Part shown: one piece after another, positions 1 to 7,670 of the stretch
How positions within the stretch are numbered: the first letter of the stretch is position 1
Layout: each line of letters begins with the position of its first letter
From: Candidatus Saccharimonadota bacterium
GTDB lineage: Bacteria > Patescibacteriota > Saccharimonadia > Saccharimonadales > Saccharimonadaceae
Direction: 5' to 3'
DNA: 48,918 nucleotides
Assembly: GCA_030528025.1 (NCBI GenBank)
Contig: JAUMZP010000004.1
Coordinates: 1 to 48,918, forward strand
Position numbers and translations under genes: made by a program
The notes under the pieces: generated by a model
Databases searched by the model: none
What the model was told of the DNA's origin: nothing
The model's input: only the letters and a program-made list of their open reading frames with translations

Positions 1-135
1 CATACCGCCAGCACGCCTCCCATTGTTTTGAGTGGGGTAGGGAGAGGGCGACCATATTTGCTTTATGTCTTACTCTCATGCTATGGGTGCTTCGGGCGTG
101 AGGTTTTATTTTATTTGTTTGGCATCCTTGGATAT

Positions 136-645
136 TTAATGAATCTGCAGAGGTGGGTGATACATACTAACAATACGAAACGCCCATGCTAACCCAAGTG
201 CGCCAACGATAATCAACACACTCATCGTTATCTCTACCTGCTTGTAATGACGCACGTGAAAGCGAGGAATGGTAGCAAGCGTCGTGACAAGGAAGCTCAG
301 TGTTATGGTTATTGAGGCGGGAATGAATCCACGTCCAGCCTGGAAGGCACATGCGCCCATTAAGAACGCTGCTGAGCCATAGATAATGCGCGAAATAGGC
401 CTCCTACCACGGCCAAGCCATAGCATGCCAGCCGCAAAGCAGGCTGCGTCCATACCGAAGATTATGATAGCTGCCCAAACTGGATCTATTCGTGTGTAGT
501 GGGTTGTAGGGTAATTGACTATATATGATATCGCCTCTGATATTAGCGCAACAATAACAAAAATGAGCCATAGCCGTACCATCTGCTTGGTGCGACGCAC
601 TGGTATATTTTGTGGTTGCTGGACGTGGGTGGATGATGTGCTCAT
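136..645 (-). CDS. Small polytopic membrane protein, unknown function
   Basis: This 169-residue protein is not recognised. It has a polar N-terminus of about 22 residues followed by four hydrophobic segments at roughly residues 24-45, 56-77, 86-106 and 108-125, then a fifth at about 139-156, so it should sit in the cytoplasmic membrane. A basic stretch (GRGRRPISR) between segments 2 and 3 suggests a cytoplasmic loop. The start is supported by a GAGGAA Shine-Dalgarno sequence 6-7 nt upstream and a TATAAC -10-like box just before it. It is a stand-alone gene; the upstream neighbour on the same strand is a decayed gene. No catalytic motif is visible. Confidence 0.7.
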   Translation of the reverse strand: MSTSSTHVQQPQNIPVRRTKQMVRLWLIFVIVALISEAISYIVNYPTTHYTRIDPVWAAIIIFGMDAACFAAGMLWLGRGRRPISRIIYGSAAFLMGACAFQAGRGFIPASITITLSFLVTTLATIPRFHVRHYKQVEITMSVLIIVGALGLAWAFRIVSMYHPPLQIH

Positions 646-733
646 GATCGTTCCTCGTGTGTTATAATAGCTTCTTAATTTGAAGGCGGTGCAGCATGAC
701 TCTCTTTCTCACTGACGCTAGCATGCTATTTAT

Positions 734-1322
734 CTACACTCCATTCAATTCAACAAACTCATAGACAAACGCCCCGCTGCTTAGTGAAAAGCAAAATACA
801 TCGTTGGTGCGATGGCTCGACGAATAGCGTGCCACGCAGCGGTTGTCACTGCTGATGGCTGCTCAAGCTTGATCACTAAACTTCTTTGGTGGAATAGTGT
901 GATTACCAAGGATGGCGGTGTCTCGAAATACCGACTCAGGGTAAGGGAGGTTGTCTCCGTAATGATACCACCCCGAGCAACCGTGCGGGCAATCGGTAAA
1001 GGGTTGTATACTTAGCAGACGATCACGCGTCGCTTTGTCGGTGATAGTGCCAATAACCGTACCATTACTGCTATCCCAGCCGTCTATGGCGTACCCCGAC
1101 TTCCATATGGCGAATTGCATCGTGATCAAAGCGCCCATAGAATATTGTCGTTGTGAAGCTGCCAATCGTCATGTAATACAGCCACCAGCCAATCGCCGCA
1201 ACGACGAACACACCAAGAATAAGGATTGGTATAGAGATTTTGTCGAGGAGGAGTTTACGTATACTGTTATTGTAAACTACTATTGCAAAATATGTCAATT
1301 TATACCAAAAATACCTCTGCAT
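734..1322 (-). pseudogene. Decayed paralogue of the membrane-anchored protein at 43508-44113
   Basis: Three reading pieces together reconstruct a relative of the intact 201-residue protein at 43508-44113. The first piece (1322 to about 1140) carries a single transmembrane segment ending in GWWLYYMTIG. A shift of frame in about 1071-1165 leads to a second piece with G-V-G-IT-K-R-LL-PF-C-C-W in the same order and spacing as the intact copy. An in-frame TGA at 863-865 interrupts this frame, but it stays open and homologous down to a TAG at 734-736, including RC, CFS, SG and VYE, which match RC, CVS, TG and VYD in the intact copy. One frameshift plus one nonsense codon makes a pseudogene the simplest reading. 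The ATG at 1322 lies inside a terminator hairpin, so the original start is uncertain. Sequencing error could explain the frameshift but not the TGA as easily. Confidence 0.7.
1269..1298 (-). promoter_or_regulatory. Promoter-like TTGACA / TACAAT for the decayed gene
   Basis: TTGACA at 1298-1293 and TACAAT at 1274-1269 on the minus strand are separated by 18 bp. They lie inside the long version of the open frame, which argues that the real start of the decayed gene was downstream of the ATG at 1322. Confidence 0.45.
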
Positions 1323-1335
1323 GCAGAGGTATTTT
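1308..1335. terminator. Terminator downstream of rplK
   Basis: A perfect palindrome with arms AAAATACCTC and GAGGTATTTT around TGCATGCA lies 17 bp beyond the rplK stop codon. It ends in a T-run on both strands, so it could act in both directions. It shows that rplK is not followed by rplA in its transcript. Confidence 0.85.
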
Positions 1336-1352
1336 GATGTGTGCCGAGTAGA

Positions 1353-1778
1353 TTAGTCAGTGACTTCCACACCCATGCTGCGAGCAGTACCCGCCACCGT
1401 CTTGATAGCTCCTTCGAGACTGATGGCGTTGAGTTGCTCCATTTTTGCCTGAGCGATCTCCTCAAGCTGTGCTTGGGTGATCGTCCCAACCTTGTCGCTG
1501 TGTGGCTTGCTACTGCCCTTCTTGATGCCGATTGCAGCACGGATCATATCATCAACGGGTTGGCCGAGGCTGCGCCATGCAAAGGTGCGGTCCTCAAACA
1601 CTTGGATATGGACGATAACATCCTTGCCCATATCTGCCTTGGTGGCGTCGTTGAATGGGTTGATGAAGTCCATCATATTCAAGCCCCACTGACCAAGTGT
1701 GCTACCAACGGGTGGTCCGGCGGTGGCACGGCCAGCTGGAATACGAAGCTTCAGGTTGCCGATAACTTTTTTTGCCAT
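1353..1778 (-). CDS. rplK: Ribosomal protein L11 (uL11)
   Basis: The 141-residue product matches L11 in length and layout: an N-terminal domain opening with KVIGNLKLRIPAGRATAGPPVG (read in two parts), a proline-rich PAG/GPP segment, and a C-terminal rRNA-binding domain ending GTARSMGVEV. L11 forms the stalk base of the 50S GTPase centre with 23S rRNA. The start has an AAAGGAAA ribosome-binding site. It has its own promoter between nusG and rplK although nusG lies just upstream on the same strand. Unusually, rplA, rplJ and rplL do not follow; a terminator does. No cysteine is present. Confidence 0.97.
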   Translation of the reverse strand: MAKKVIGNLKLRIPAGRATAGPPVGSTLGQWGLNMMDFINPFNDATKADMGKDVIVHIQVFEDRTFAWRSLGQPVDDMIRAAIGIKKGSSKPHSDKVGTITQAQLEEIAQAKMEQLNAISLEGAIKTVAGTARSMGVEVTD

Positions 1779-1828
1779 TATATTTCCTTTTACTCAATTA
1801 CTATTGGTATTGAGTGCGTAACGTTGCT

Positions 1829-1857
1829 ATTATAGTGGATCGCCTATACAAATGCAA
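1829..1857 (-). promoter_or_regulatory. rplK promoter
   Basis: TTGCAT (1857-1852) and TATAAT (1834-1829) are 17 bp apart on the minus strand, in the 93-bp gap between nusG and rplK. The predicted leader is about 45 nt and contains the AAAGGAAA ribosome-binding site. Confidence 0.7.
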
Positions 1858-1871
1858 ACTGCGTGCGAGGC

Positions 1872-2417
1872 TTACACCTTCTTGACCTGCAGCGCATCAA
1901 GCTCAACTGGCGTATCGCGGCCAAACATACTCACCATCACCTTGAGTTTGCCCTTGGTGGTGTCGATCTCACTCACGGTGCCATCAAAGTCTTTGAATGG
2001 CCCATCAATGATACTGACCACTTCCCCTTCGCTAAAGTCAATCTGATGCTTGGGATCTTCCACGCCCATGCGTTTCTTAATTTTCTTAATCTCAGCCTCG
2101 CTTACAGGAGTTGGCTCGGTACCGATCCCCACAAAGCCTGTGACACCAGGCGTATTACGTACAATGTACCATGTCTCGTCGGTGAGCTTCATCTCGACCA
2201 AGACATAGCCTTGAAAAATCTTAACTTCAACGACTTTGCGCTTGCCATTTTTGATCTGGATCTGCTTCTCCTTAGGGACGATTGCATCGAAGATTTTGTC
2301 CGCCATATCAACGGCCTGAATGCGCTGGCGGATACTATCGGCTACCTTCTCTTCATAGCCACTGTAGGTGTGGATAGCGTACCATTGCCGTGTGCTGTCG
2401 TAGCGTTTTTTTGTCAT
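1872..2417 (-). CDS. nusG: Transcription termination/antitermination factor NusG
   Basis: The 181-residue protein has the NGN domain (WYAIHTYSGYEEKV near residues 12-25, IFQGYVLVEM near 68-77, and a TPGVTGFVG segment near 89-97) followed by a KOW domain (EGEVVSIIDGPFKDFDG, about 132-148). NusG binds the RNA polymerase clamp, aids processivity and couples transcription to Rho or ribosomes. It lies 3 nt downstream of secE, the classical secE-nusG pair. Length is normal for the family. It contains no cysteine. Confidence 0.97.
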   Translation of the reverse strand: MTKKRYDSTRQWYAIHTYSGYEEKVADSIRQRIQAVDMADKIFDAIVPKEKQIQIKNGKRKVVEVKIFQGYVLVEMKLTDETWYIVRNTPGVTGFVGIGTEPTPVSEAEIKKIKKRMGVEDPKHQIDFSEGEVVSIIDGPFKDFDGTVSEIDTTKGKLKVMVSMFGRDTPVELDALQVKKV

Positions 2418-2420
2418 TGT

Positions 2421-2780
2421 CTACCTCCCCAGGATAATTTGAAATAGATATTTAAATGCAGCATCGAGCAGCAAAAGCGTCGCACTAAACACTGCAATAA
2501 AGCCAAGTAGTGCACCAGACATTTTCCATGTTGTTGCACGATCGGGCCAGCGCACCATACGGAGCTCATACCAGGCTCCAGCAAAGTAATTGCGAATCGC
2601 TGAGAATGGGCCACGGCGCTGACGCTTTGGCTTGGTTACTTTTGGTTTTTTGGCCTCGGTTTTGACTGACGCCACAGAGGTTGTCTTTTCTTTTGACGTT
2701 TTGGTTTTGGTGGGCGTGGTGTCTTGCGCGGTGATGCGCGTCACGCGGTTGGTTGATGATTTTTTGCCTGGTTTCGCCAC
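2421..2780 (-). CDS. secE: Preprotein translocase subunit SecE
   Basis: At 119 residues it is a short SecE with one C-terminal transmembrane segment (about 90-112) preceded by the conserved amphipathic stretch (ELRMVRWPDRATTW, about 74-87). The first 60 residues are a low-complexity Lys/Thr-rich tail, longer than in typical single-span SecE. It starts at a GTG, supported by GGGGAG 6 nt upstream; an ATG 6 nt earlier is out of frame. SecE clamps SecY in the membrane translocon. It is first in the secE-nusG unit, behind tandem promoters. Confidence 0.93.
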   Translation of the reverse strand: MAKPGKKSSTNRVTRITAQDTTPTKTKTSKEKTTSVASVKTEAKKPKVTKPKRQRRGPFSAIRNYFAGAWYELRMVRWPDRATTWKMSGALLGFIAVFSATLLLLDAAFKYLFQIILGR

Positions 2781-2796
2781 AGCATACTCCCCAAAT

Positions 2797-2859
2797 TTAA
2801 TAGCTTGTTTTTGCAGGCTGTCAAGCCCTAGTGTAGCGCGCTATAGCGAGGGCTGTCAA
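2797..2859 (-). promoter_or_regulatory. Tandem promoters of secE-nusG
   Basis: Two promoters follow each other on the minus strand: TTGACA (2859-2854), 18 bp, TACACT (2835-2830); then TTGACA (2824-2819), 16 bp, TATTAA (2802-2797). Both -35 boxes sit in the same decamer CTTGACAGCC, which looks like a local duplication. The downstream promoter gives a leader of about 10 nt containing GGGGAG. Confidence 0.65.
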
Positions 2860-2948
2860 GGGTAAAACATGGTTTTGCATTGTACTTCCGCTATTACTCA
2901 TAACAGATTTGGGTAGACACATGCTTGTTTATTCTTCGAAGGGGCATT

Positions 2949-4583
2949 TTACTGTGGGCTTGTATGTTTGTCGTGCGTCGTCTGCTGTGCAGCTGGCAGT
3001 GCAAAGAAGAAGGTCGAGCCATGATTAAGCTGACTGGTAAACTCGATGCGTGTACCGAGCTTGCGCGCGAGCTTGGCGGCAATGTAGAGGCCAAGGCCGG
3101 TGCCGCCAGTTTCGCGAGTACGGTAGTCTTCGCTGCGCCAGAAGCGTTCGAGGATGTGTGCTTGGTCGCTCTTGCTAATGCCAATGCCAGTGTCGCGCAC
3201 AGCGATGATAATGCGACTACCCTTCTTGCGCGCACTGAGGTGGACTTCTCCTTCTTTGGTGTATTTGAGGGCATTAGAGAGGAGATTTTGGATAAGCTCA
3301 CGTACATACAATGAGCTTGCGACAACATGGCCCAGCCGCGGCGATGTCTCGAGCGTGAGGGTGAGCTGCCTGTTGGTAGCCTGAGGGTGATATTGATGGT
3401 AGAGATCATCCATGAGCGCACGGACGTTAAGTAATTCTGGCATATCGGCGGCGCCACGCTCGGCTTGCGCAAGAGTGCTGAGGTCATTGACCATCTTTGC
3501 TAAGAAAACGACTTGCTCGTGGGCTGCATCAAGATGATCTTTGAGTGTGTGCTGCGGCATATCGCGCCGGTGAAGCATGAGCTGAATATTGCTCAGCGCT
3601 CCCTCGGCCGCCGTCAAGGGAGTGCGAAGTTCATGACTCACCACACTGATGAACTCATCGCGCTCCTCCTCAAGCGACTTTTCTTTCGTGATGTCGCGTA
3701 GGATGAGGACGTAGCCATCGCTTGAATCACTCATTGTATTGAGCGCACGTATTGGAGAAAATATGATACTAAGACGGAGCATCTCGCCCGATACTTCCAT
3801 CCACACATCATCGCGTGTTTGCGTAACGGTTGCAGCGTGAAGCAGCTGAGTTAGATAGACTGGTTGCTTGGCACTATCGCGCAGTGGAAGGATGGTATCG
3901 ATTAGCTTGCTATGTGGGCTTGTATTGGTATCAAGCAAATCGAGTGTTGCAGCGTTGTAGAGCTGGATAATACCCTGCTGGTCGGTTGCGATAATAGCGG
4001 TCGCGAGATTGTTGATAATCGTCAGAAGCCGATCGTGCTGCAGGGTCATTGCTTCGCGACTGGTGTGCAGTGCCGAGCGGTAGAGATTGTGGCGATATGC
4101 AAGGGCAACAATGACCACACCAAGCATAAAGGCCATTAATGTTGTTGTGGTAATATCAACGATACTTTGTGGCGTTAGCCAAAATGCATCAAGTGCTGCT
4201 GTAATAAAAAGCACGAGCGCACTGAGCAGCCACCCAGAAAAGCCAGCATAGGCAAACGCCGCTAGCATAAACAACGACCACGCACAGGTGAACGGCACTG
4301 CTACGCCAGAGATACTGAGCAGGTAGCTCGCAGCGAGACCATGATACAAGACGAGCTGCCACGCTCGCTGCTTATTCGTCTGCGACGGACGGAAGCAGGT
4401 GTAGAGACCAAGAGCAAGCCAAGTGCTGGCTGCTACATAGAAAGACCATTCACCTGCCCCAGGAATACGCTGCATTGCATCAAGACCGAGGAGTTTGCTA
4501 TACGCGAAAAGTAGGAGCGGAAAGACAACGCTGCTGACTCGCACAACAGTACTAGTTTGGCTATTGGTAGCGTATGGCGACAC
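2949..4583 (-). CDS. Membrane sensor histidine kinase (orphan)
   Basis: With a GTG start at 4583 the protein has 544 residues. It contains about six hydrophobic segments (residues 15-165), a PAS-like region (about 185-300, with AIIATDQQGIIQLYNAA), a dimerisation/phosphoacceptor domain (SVVSHELRTPLTAAEG; H317 is the likely phosphoacceptor) and an ATPase domain with N box (ELIQNLLSNALKYT), G1 (DTGIGIS) and G2 (GGTGLGL). It should autophosphorylate and pass phosphate to a response regulator, but none is adjacent. The GTG lies 6 nt after TATACT (4595-4590), with TTGTGC 18 bp further up, so the mRNA is probably leaderless; a longer TTG-initiated form at 4619 would begin upstream of that promoter's start site. 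The signal sensed is unknown. Confidence 0.9.
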   Translation of the reverse strand: MSPYATNSQTSTVVRVSSVVFPLLLFAYSKLLGLDAMQRIPGAGEWSFYVAASTWLALGLYTCFRPSQTNKQRAWQLVLYHGLAASYLLSISGVAVPFTCAWSLFMLAAFAYAGFSGWLLSALVLFITAALDAFWLTPQSIVDITTTTLMAFMLGVVIVALAYRHNLYRSALHTSREAMTLQHDRLLTIINNLATAIIATDQQGIIQLYNAATLDLLDTNTSPHSKLIDTILPLRDSAKQPVYLTQLLHAATVTQTRDDVWMEVSGEMLRLSIIFSPIRALNTMSDSSDGYVLILRDITKEKSLEEERDEFISVVSHELRTPLTAAEGALSNIQLMLHRRDMPQHTLKDHLDAAHEQVVFLAKMVNDLSTLAQAERGAADMPELLNVRALMDDLYHQYHPQATNRQLTLTLETSPRLGHVVASSLYVRELIQNLLSNALKYTKEGEVHLSARKKGSRIIIAVRDTGIGISKSDQAHILERFWRSEDYRTRETGGTGLGLYIAAKLARKLGTRIEFTSQLNHGSTFFFALPAAQQTTHDKHTSPQ

Positions 4584-4644
4584 GCTTCTAGTATACCTGG
4601 AGTATGACGGTAGGCACAAGCGTTTTGTGTGACATTTGCTTATG

Positions 4645-5343
4645 TTATATCATTGGTGTTTCGTGCTTAAGCCGCTGCCGGTGTGATCGGTAGTGAGGAT
4701 CATACTGCTCTACCAGCCCCCAAAAGGCTGACGAGTGATTCATGTAGTGAGTGTGGCAAAGCTCATGGATCAAGACATAATCAATCAGCTCATTGGGGAG
4801 TTTCATGAGCGCAATATTAAGGCTAATTGTACCTGTGCTGCTGCAGCTGCCCCATCGAGTGCTCGCATGGCTGAAGCGAATACGCTGGTAGGTTGAGTTG
4901 GTGTGCGCAGCAAGCTCGTGGAGGCGCTGCGGCAAGTAGGCTTTGGCTTCGCGGCGCAAGATAGTTGCAACTTCTTGTCGGATAGAGCACTGAACGGCTG
5001 GCTCGTCTATAGTGTGTTCTGGTGGGAGAGAGACGAGCAGCTTTTGCCCTGCGATGCGCACAGTGGGCTGATCGACCATCTGTGTGCGGATGATAGCGAT
5101 CGAGTGATATTTACCAATTGTCTCTCCGCCTCGATAAACATGTGCAGCGTGTTGGCGTAGGAGCTGGCGGAGTGCTTGACGATGGGTTGCAATGCTGTGA
5201 CGGATGAGAAAGAGCGGTGCGTGCTGCGGGGCATTGGCACAGAGCTGGCCATTTGGCGTAAGACGTAGTGTGATGGAACGCGCCTTGGCGCTGCGCTTAA
5301 TATCGATATCGCCAAACTCATCATCGCGGAGCGTAGAAGACAT
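4645..5343 (-). CDS. YgjP/SprT-type zinc metalloprotease-like protein (DUF45)
   Basis: The 232-residue protein has the YgjP-like layout: a basic beta-rich N-terminal half (KRSAKARSITLRLTPNG) and a C-terminal zincin motif HELCH (near residue 188), followed by a further histidine in NHSSAFW, the expected third zinc ligand. SRWGSC-like text upstream (TRWGSCSSTG) is typical of the family. The start at 5343 is chosen because AAGGAGGGAGG lies 9 nt upstream; a longer open frame to 5391 would overlap the previous gene and has no such site. Substrate is unknown. It follows the P-loop gene by 37 bp on the same strand. Confidence 0.85.
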   Translation of the reverse strand: MSSTLRDDEFGDIDIKRSAKARSITLRLTPNGQLCANAPQHAPLFLIRHSIATHRQALRQLLRQHAAHVYRGGETIGKYHSIAIIRTQMVDQPTVRIAGQKLLVSLPPEHTIDEPAVQCSIRQEVATILRREAKAYLPQRLHELAAHTNSTYQRIRFSHASTRWGSCSSTGTISLNIALMKLPNELIDYVLIHELCHTHYMNHSSAFWGLVEQYDPHYRSHRQRLKHETPMI

Positions 5344-5380
5344 AGATAAAAGCCTCCCTCCTTTTAACCAAGGTGTTATT

Positions 5381-6043
5381 TTATTGTACAATGTAGCGTG
5401 CCGAGCGAATTTGCCCTCGCCGTGGGACGCTCGACATAGCGCGCACTGGGTGGCTGGCTGGTGTCGGTGGTGGCACTTGAGTGCGCTGCTTTGCTGCTGG
5501 TGGAACTGTGGCTGGTGTTTTGCTCGGCAGAGCTTCGTCCTCGGTTTGTTGATCGATTTGCTTTAAGAAGGTAAGGGCAGCATGGGACTGTGATGAATAC
5601 GGGTGCTTGCCGCTGATGACAAAATAGAGCTCGCCAGCGGTGGGCTCGCTAAAGCGCCGTACGTAGTAATCGAATGCCTCACGTGAGAGTCGCTGGTTCT
5701 TGACACTTCGACTTCGGGCTGTCGTTACATCTGTTTGAACCCAAATAATCACTGGTCGATACCCTTCACTGCGCGCCCAGCGGACAAATTCACTTCGGCG
5801 AGCCCGGGTGTTGCTATCACCCTCGTATATGAAAGGCTGCTTGGTCTTGGCGATCTCTTGCAGAAATGTCTTCCCTACTACTGCCGCGGCTGCATCGTCT
5901 TGGCAGTAGCCCGAGAGCTCGTTAATATCAATAAAGGGTGAGCCAAAGGCCTTGGCAAACTGAGCGGCAAAAAATGTCTTGCCGCTACCGGGTAAGCCAA
6001 CCATGAGTATTGCAAAAGGCCGAACTGGAGGCGTTGGTTGCAT
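5381..6043 (-). CDS. P-loop kinase/AAA-type ATPase of the zeta-toxin/polynucleotide kinase-like group
   Basis: The 220-residue protein has a Walker A motif MVGLPGSGKT at residues 14-23, then an acidic DINELSG, and later a basic region with R-rich TTARSRSVKNQRLSREAF (about 122-139), a lid arrangement seen in small nucleotide, RNA-end or shikimate-like kinases. The last 60 residues are a Pro/Ala/Thr-rich low-complexity tail. Substrate cannot be named. The ATG lies 7 nt after TATAAT (6056-6051), predicting a leaderless transcript. It may be co-transcribed with the YgjP gene. Confidence 0.7.
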   Translation of the reverse strand: MQPTPPVRPFAILMVGLPGSGKTFFAAQFAKAFGSPFIDINELSGYCQDDAAAAVVGKTFLQEIAKTKQPFIYEGDSNTRARRSEFVRWARSEGYRPVIIWVQTDVTTARSRSVKNQRLSREAFDYYVRRFSEPTAGELYFVISGKHPYSSQSHAALTFLKQIDQQTEDEALPSKTPATVPPAAKQRTQVPPPTPASHPVRAMSSVPRRGQIRSARYIVQ

Positions 6044-6168
6044 GTATTTTATTATAGCAGACTCCGCGTGGCGTGAGGGATTTTTAGCATAAACGAATCA
6101 ATAGTTACTTTGCAATAGAAAATTCTTCCGGTTTGGCTATAGATTTGATATACTGTAGATAGTAACAG

Positions 6169-6243
6169 AGGGGCATAGTACAACGGCTAGTATAACGGTC
6201 TCCAAAACCGTAGATTGAGGTTCGATTCCTCATGCCCCTGCCA
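6169..6243 (+). tRNA. tRNA-Trp (anticodon CCA)
   Basis: A full cloverleaf is visible: acceptor AGGGGCA/TGCCCCT, anticodon loop CTCCAAA giving anticodon CCA, and T arm GAGGTTCGATTCCTC. The terminal CCA is encoded (6241-6243). With a CCA anticodon and many TGA stops in the window, UGA is read as stop. Confidence 0.96.
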
Positions 6244-6255
6244 CAATAGTATTCA

Positions 6256-6279
6256 ACCTCCCTGACGGAGGTATTTTTT
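6256..6279 (+). terminator. Terminator of tRNA-Trp
   Basis: ACCTCC and GGAGGT form a 6-bp stem around CTGAC, followed by ATTTTTT. It separates the tRNA from the next gene, whose -10 box begins 15 bp later. Confidence 0.85.
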
Positions 6280-6305
6280 GCCTAAAGGAGTGATATACTG
6301 GAGTT

Positions 6306-7052
6306 ATGTCAGCCCATGATGCTATCACCCACCGCGTTAAGCGTGTCGTGCGGCAGGTTTCGCCAGCAGCTTTTGCGGAGCGTTCGGCTGCGCGCAAGAT
6401 AGTGCAGCAGTTTGCTGAGCAAGCTGGCTTGATTTATTTCGGGACAATCAACCCGCGAGATGGTGACTATCACCCAGTCCGCGGCTACACTATGTCGACG
6501 ACCCACCGCGATAGACACTATAGCGTGGGTAATATCCGCGGCTATAATGTCACACTCGTGTCGCGGCGAGATATGGTGCGTATTGCCAATAGTCCCAAGC
6601 CTTCGCCCCAACGGTGGCTAATAGCCGCGGTAGATATGTACACACGCCGTGATGTACCGTATATGTTTATTGGCCGACAAGGCAAGATTGCTAGCTACCC
6701 GAGTTACAAATTGCAACCACTCCGGCTTGGGATGTTTGGGTCGCAACCAGAAGAATTTATGCAGAAATATACGGTGTATGGTGAGCTTGGGCGAGCAGTT
6801 GAGATAGAACGCTACCTCACACCTGATGTAGCATCGGTGATAGTGTCGCATTTTGATGATCTCAGTATTGAGATCTCGAGCGGTGTCCTCTATATCTATG
6901 CTGCTATGGCAACGCCCACGATGGAGCTGCTTGACCGGATGGTGTCTGATGGTCTGTGGCTAGCAGCGACATTTGACGTGTTTGCTGAGCAGCTTGCCGC
7001 TGCGCAAGCTGAGCGCCATACTACCATCCATCAGGGCTACCGCCATAGATAG
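6306..7052 (+). CDS. Conserved-looking protein of unknown function
   Basis: This 248-residue soluble protein is not recognised. It has mixed alpha/beta composition, no signal peptide and no clear transmembrane segment. A Y-G-E-L-G-RAVEIERYLTPDVASVIV stretch followed by alternating hydrophobic strands (LSIEISSGVLYIYAAM) weakly recalls DUF3137-type proteins; I would not assign it. The ATG lies 6 nt after an extended -10 (TGATATACT, 6291-6299) with GGAGTT in between, so it is probably a leaderless mRNA. It stands alone between tRNA-Trp and rpmG. Confidence 0.75.
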   Translation: MSAHDAITHRVKRVVRQVSPAAFAERSAARKIVQQFAEQAGLIYFGTINPRDGDYHPVRGYTMSTTHRDRHYSVGNIRGYNVTLVSRRDMVRIANSPKPSPQRWLIAAVDMYTRRDVPYMFIGRQGKIASYPSYKLQPLRLGMFGSQPEEFMQKYTVYGELGRAVEIERYLTPDVASVIVSHFDDLSIEISSGVLYIYAAMATPTMELLDRMVSDGLWLAATFDVFAEQLAAAQAERHTTIHQGYRHR

Positions 7053-7325
7053 TCTTAGATGATGAAACCTAATTGATAGTTCCCATACCCCTTCCCCTCT
7101 TCTGCTTTTTGAGAACGCAGTAAGGGGTAAAACCTTATCACTTACGCTGGCGATTAAGCATTTGCCGGTTGCCAGGTCTAGCGATAGTCCTTTAGGAACG
7201 TCACTCAAATAAAATAGTGAGTAAAAACTGACGCAGAAAAGCAGAGACTCAGGTAGTAAAACGGAAACAATCGATCATAGAACCGCATCGGTCGCTATAC
7301 TAACTCTCGCAATTGATCGCTACCA
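7053..7325. other. 273-bp convergent intergenic region with several possible RNA stems
   Basis: No coding frame is convincing. Several inverted repeats are visible: TACCCCTT with AAGGGGTA, enclosing a CTGC/GCAG stem; CTGGC with GCCAG; and CACT with AGTG. I could not match it to RNase P RNA, tmRNA, SRP RNA or a known riboswitch. It could be a small RNA, an extended 3' UTR or a decayed remnant. Confidence 0.4.
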
Positions 7326-7327
7326 CA

Positions 7328-7357
7328 AAAACAGCATTCGTGACTGAATGCTGTTTT
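7328..7357 (-). terminator. Terminator of rpmG
   Basis: AAAACAGCATTC and GAATGCTGTTTT form a perfect 12-bp stem with a 6-nt loop, 19 bp beyond the rpmG stop. Reading on the minus strand it ends in TTTTTG, so rpmG is the most likely user; it could also act on the plus strand. Confidence 0.85.
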
Positions 7358-7376
7358 GATTATTATTGCGATAAGA

Positions 7377-7586
7377 CTAGCCTTTGCGCGGCTTAACCTC
7401 GTTGCGGCCGAGCGATTTCTTCGTCTCAGTATAGGTAGCGTGCCGGCGAGCGATCGGGTCATACTTGCGCAGAACAAGCTTATCTGGAGTATTCATCGTG
7501 TTCTTACGTGTTACGTAGGTACGGTGTTTGGTGAGATTGCTCACAAGAGCAATAATCTTTCGCTTTGTATTGTTCTTCTTTGCCAT
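7377..7586 (-). CDS. rpmG: Ribosomal protein L33 (bL33), cysteine-free form
   Basis: The 69-residue protein has the L33 signature LVSN...[24 protein letters not shown] and the tail TYTETK. The paired CxxC zinc ligands found in zinc-type L33 proteins are absent, so it is the zinc-free form. It sits alone instead of next to secE, where rpmG is common in bacteria. The C-terminus (NEVKPRKG) extends a few residues beyond the usual end. The gene is monocistronic, ending in a strong hairpin. Confidence 0.95.
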   Translation of the reverse strand: MAKKNNTKRKIIALVSNLTKHRTYVTRKNTMNTPDKLVLRKYDPIARRHATYTETKKSLGRNEVKPRKG

Positions 7587-7670
7587 TTCTTTACTCGTTA
7601 GATTTTATAAAACATCTTGGTTGATTATAGCATAGCCCACGGTGTAATGCTAGTGGCGATGAGGATTTTG

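Noticed and set aside
734-1322. UGA recoding to Gly or Trp, because a homologous frame continues through a TGA
   Set aside because: The same gene also carries a frameshift, other genes end in TGA as expected, and the only tRNA-Trp here has a CCA anticodon. A pseudogene is simpler.
1863-2447. 194-codon plus-strand frame over nusG
   Set aside because: It is antisense to NusG along its whole length.
7053-7325. RNase P RNA, tmRNA or SRP RNA
   Set aside because: The conserved core words of these RNAs (for example the GAGGAAAGTC-type P4 strand, the tmRNA alanyl acceptor and tag, or the GGAA-loop SRP helix) are not present on either strand.
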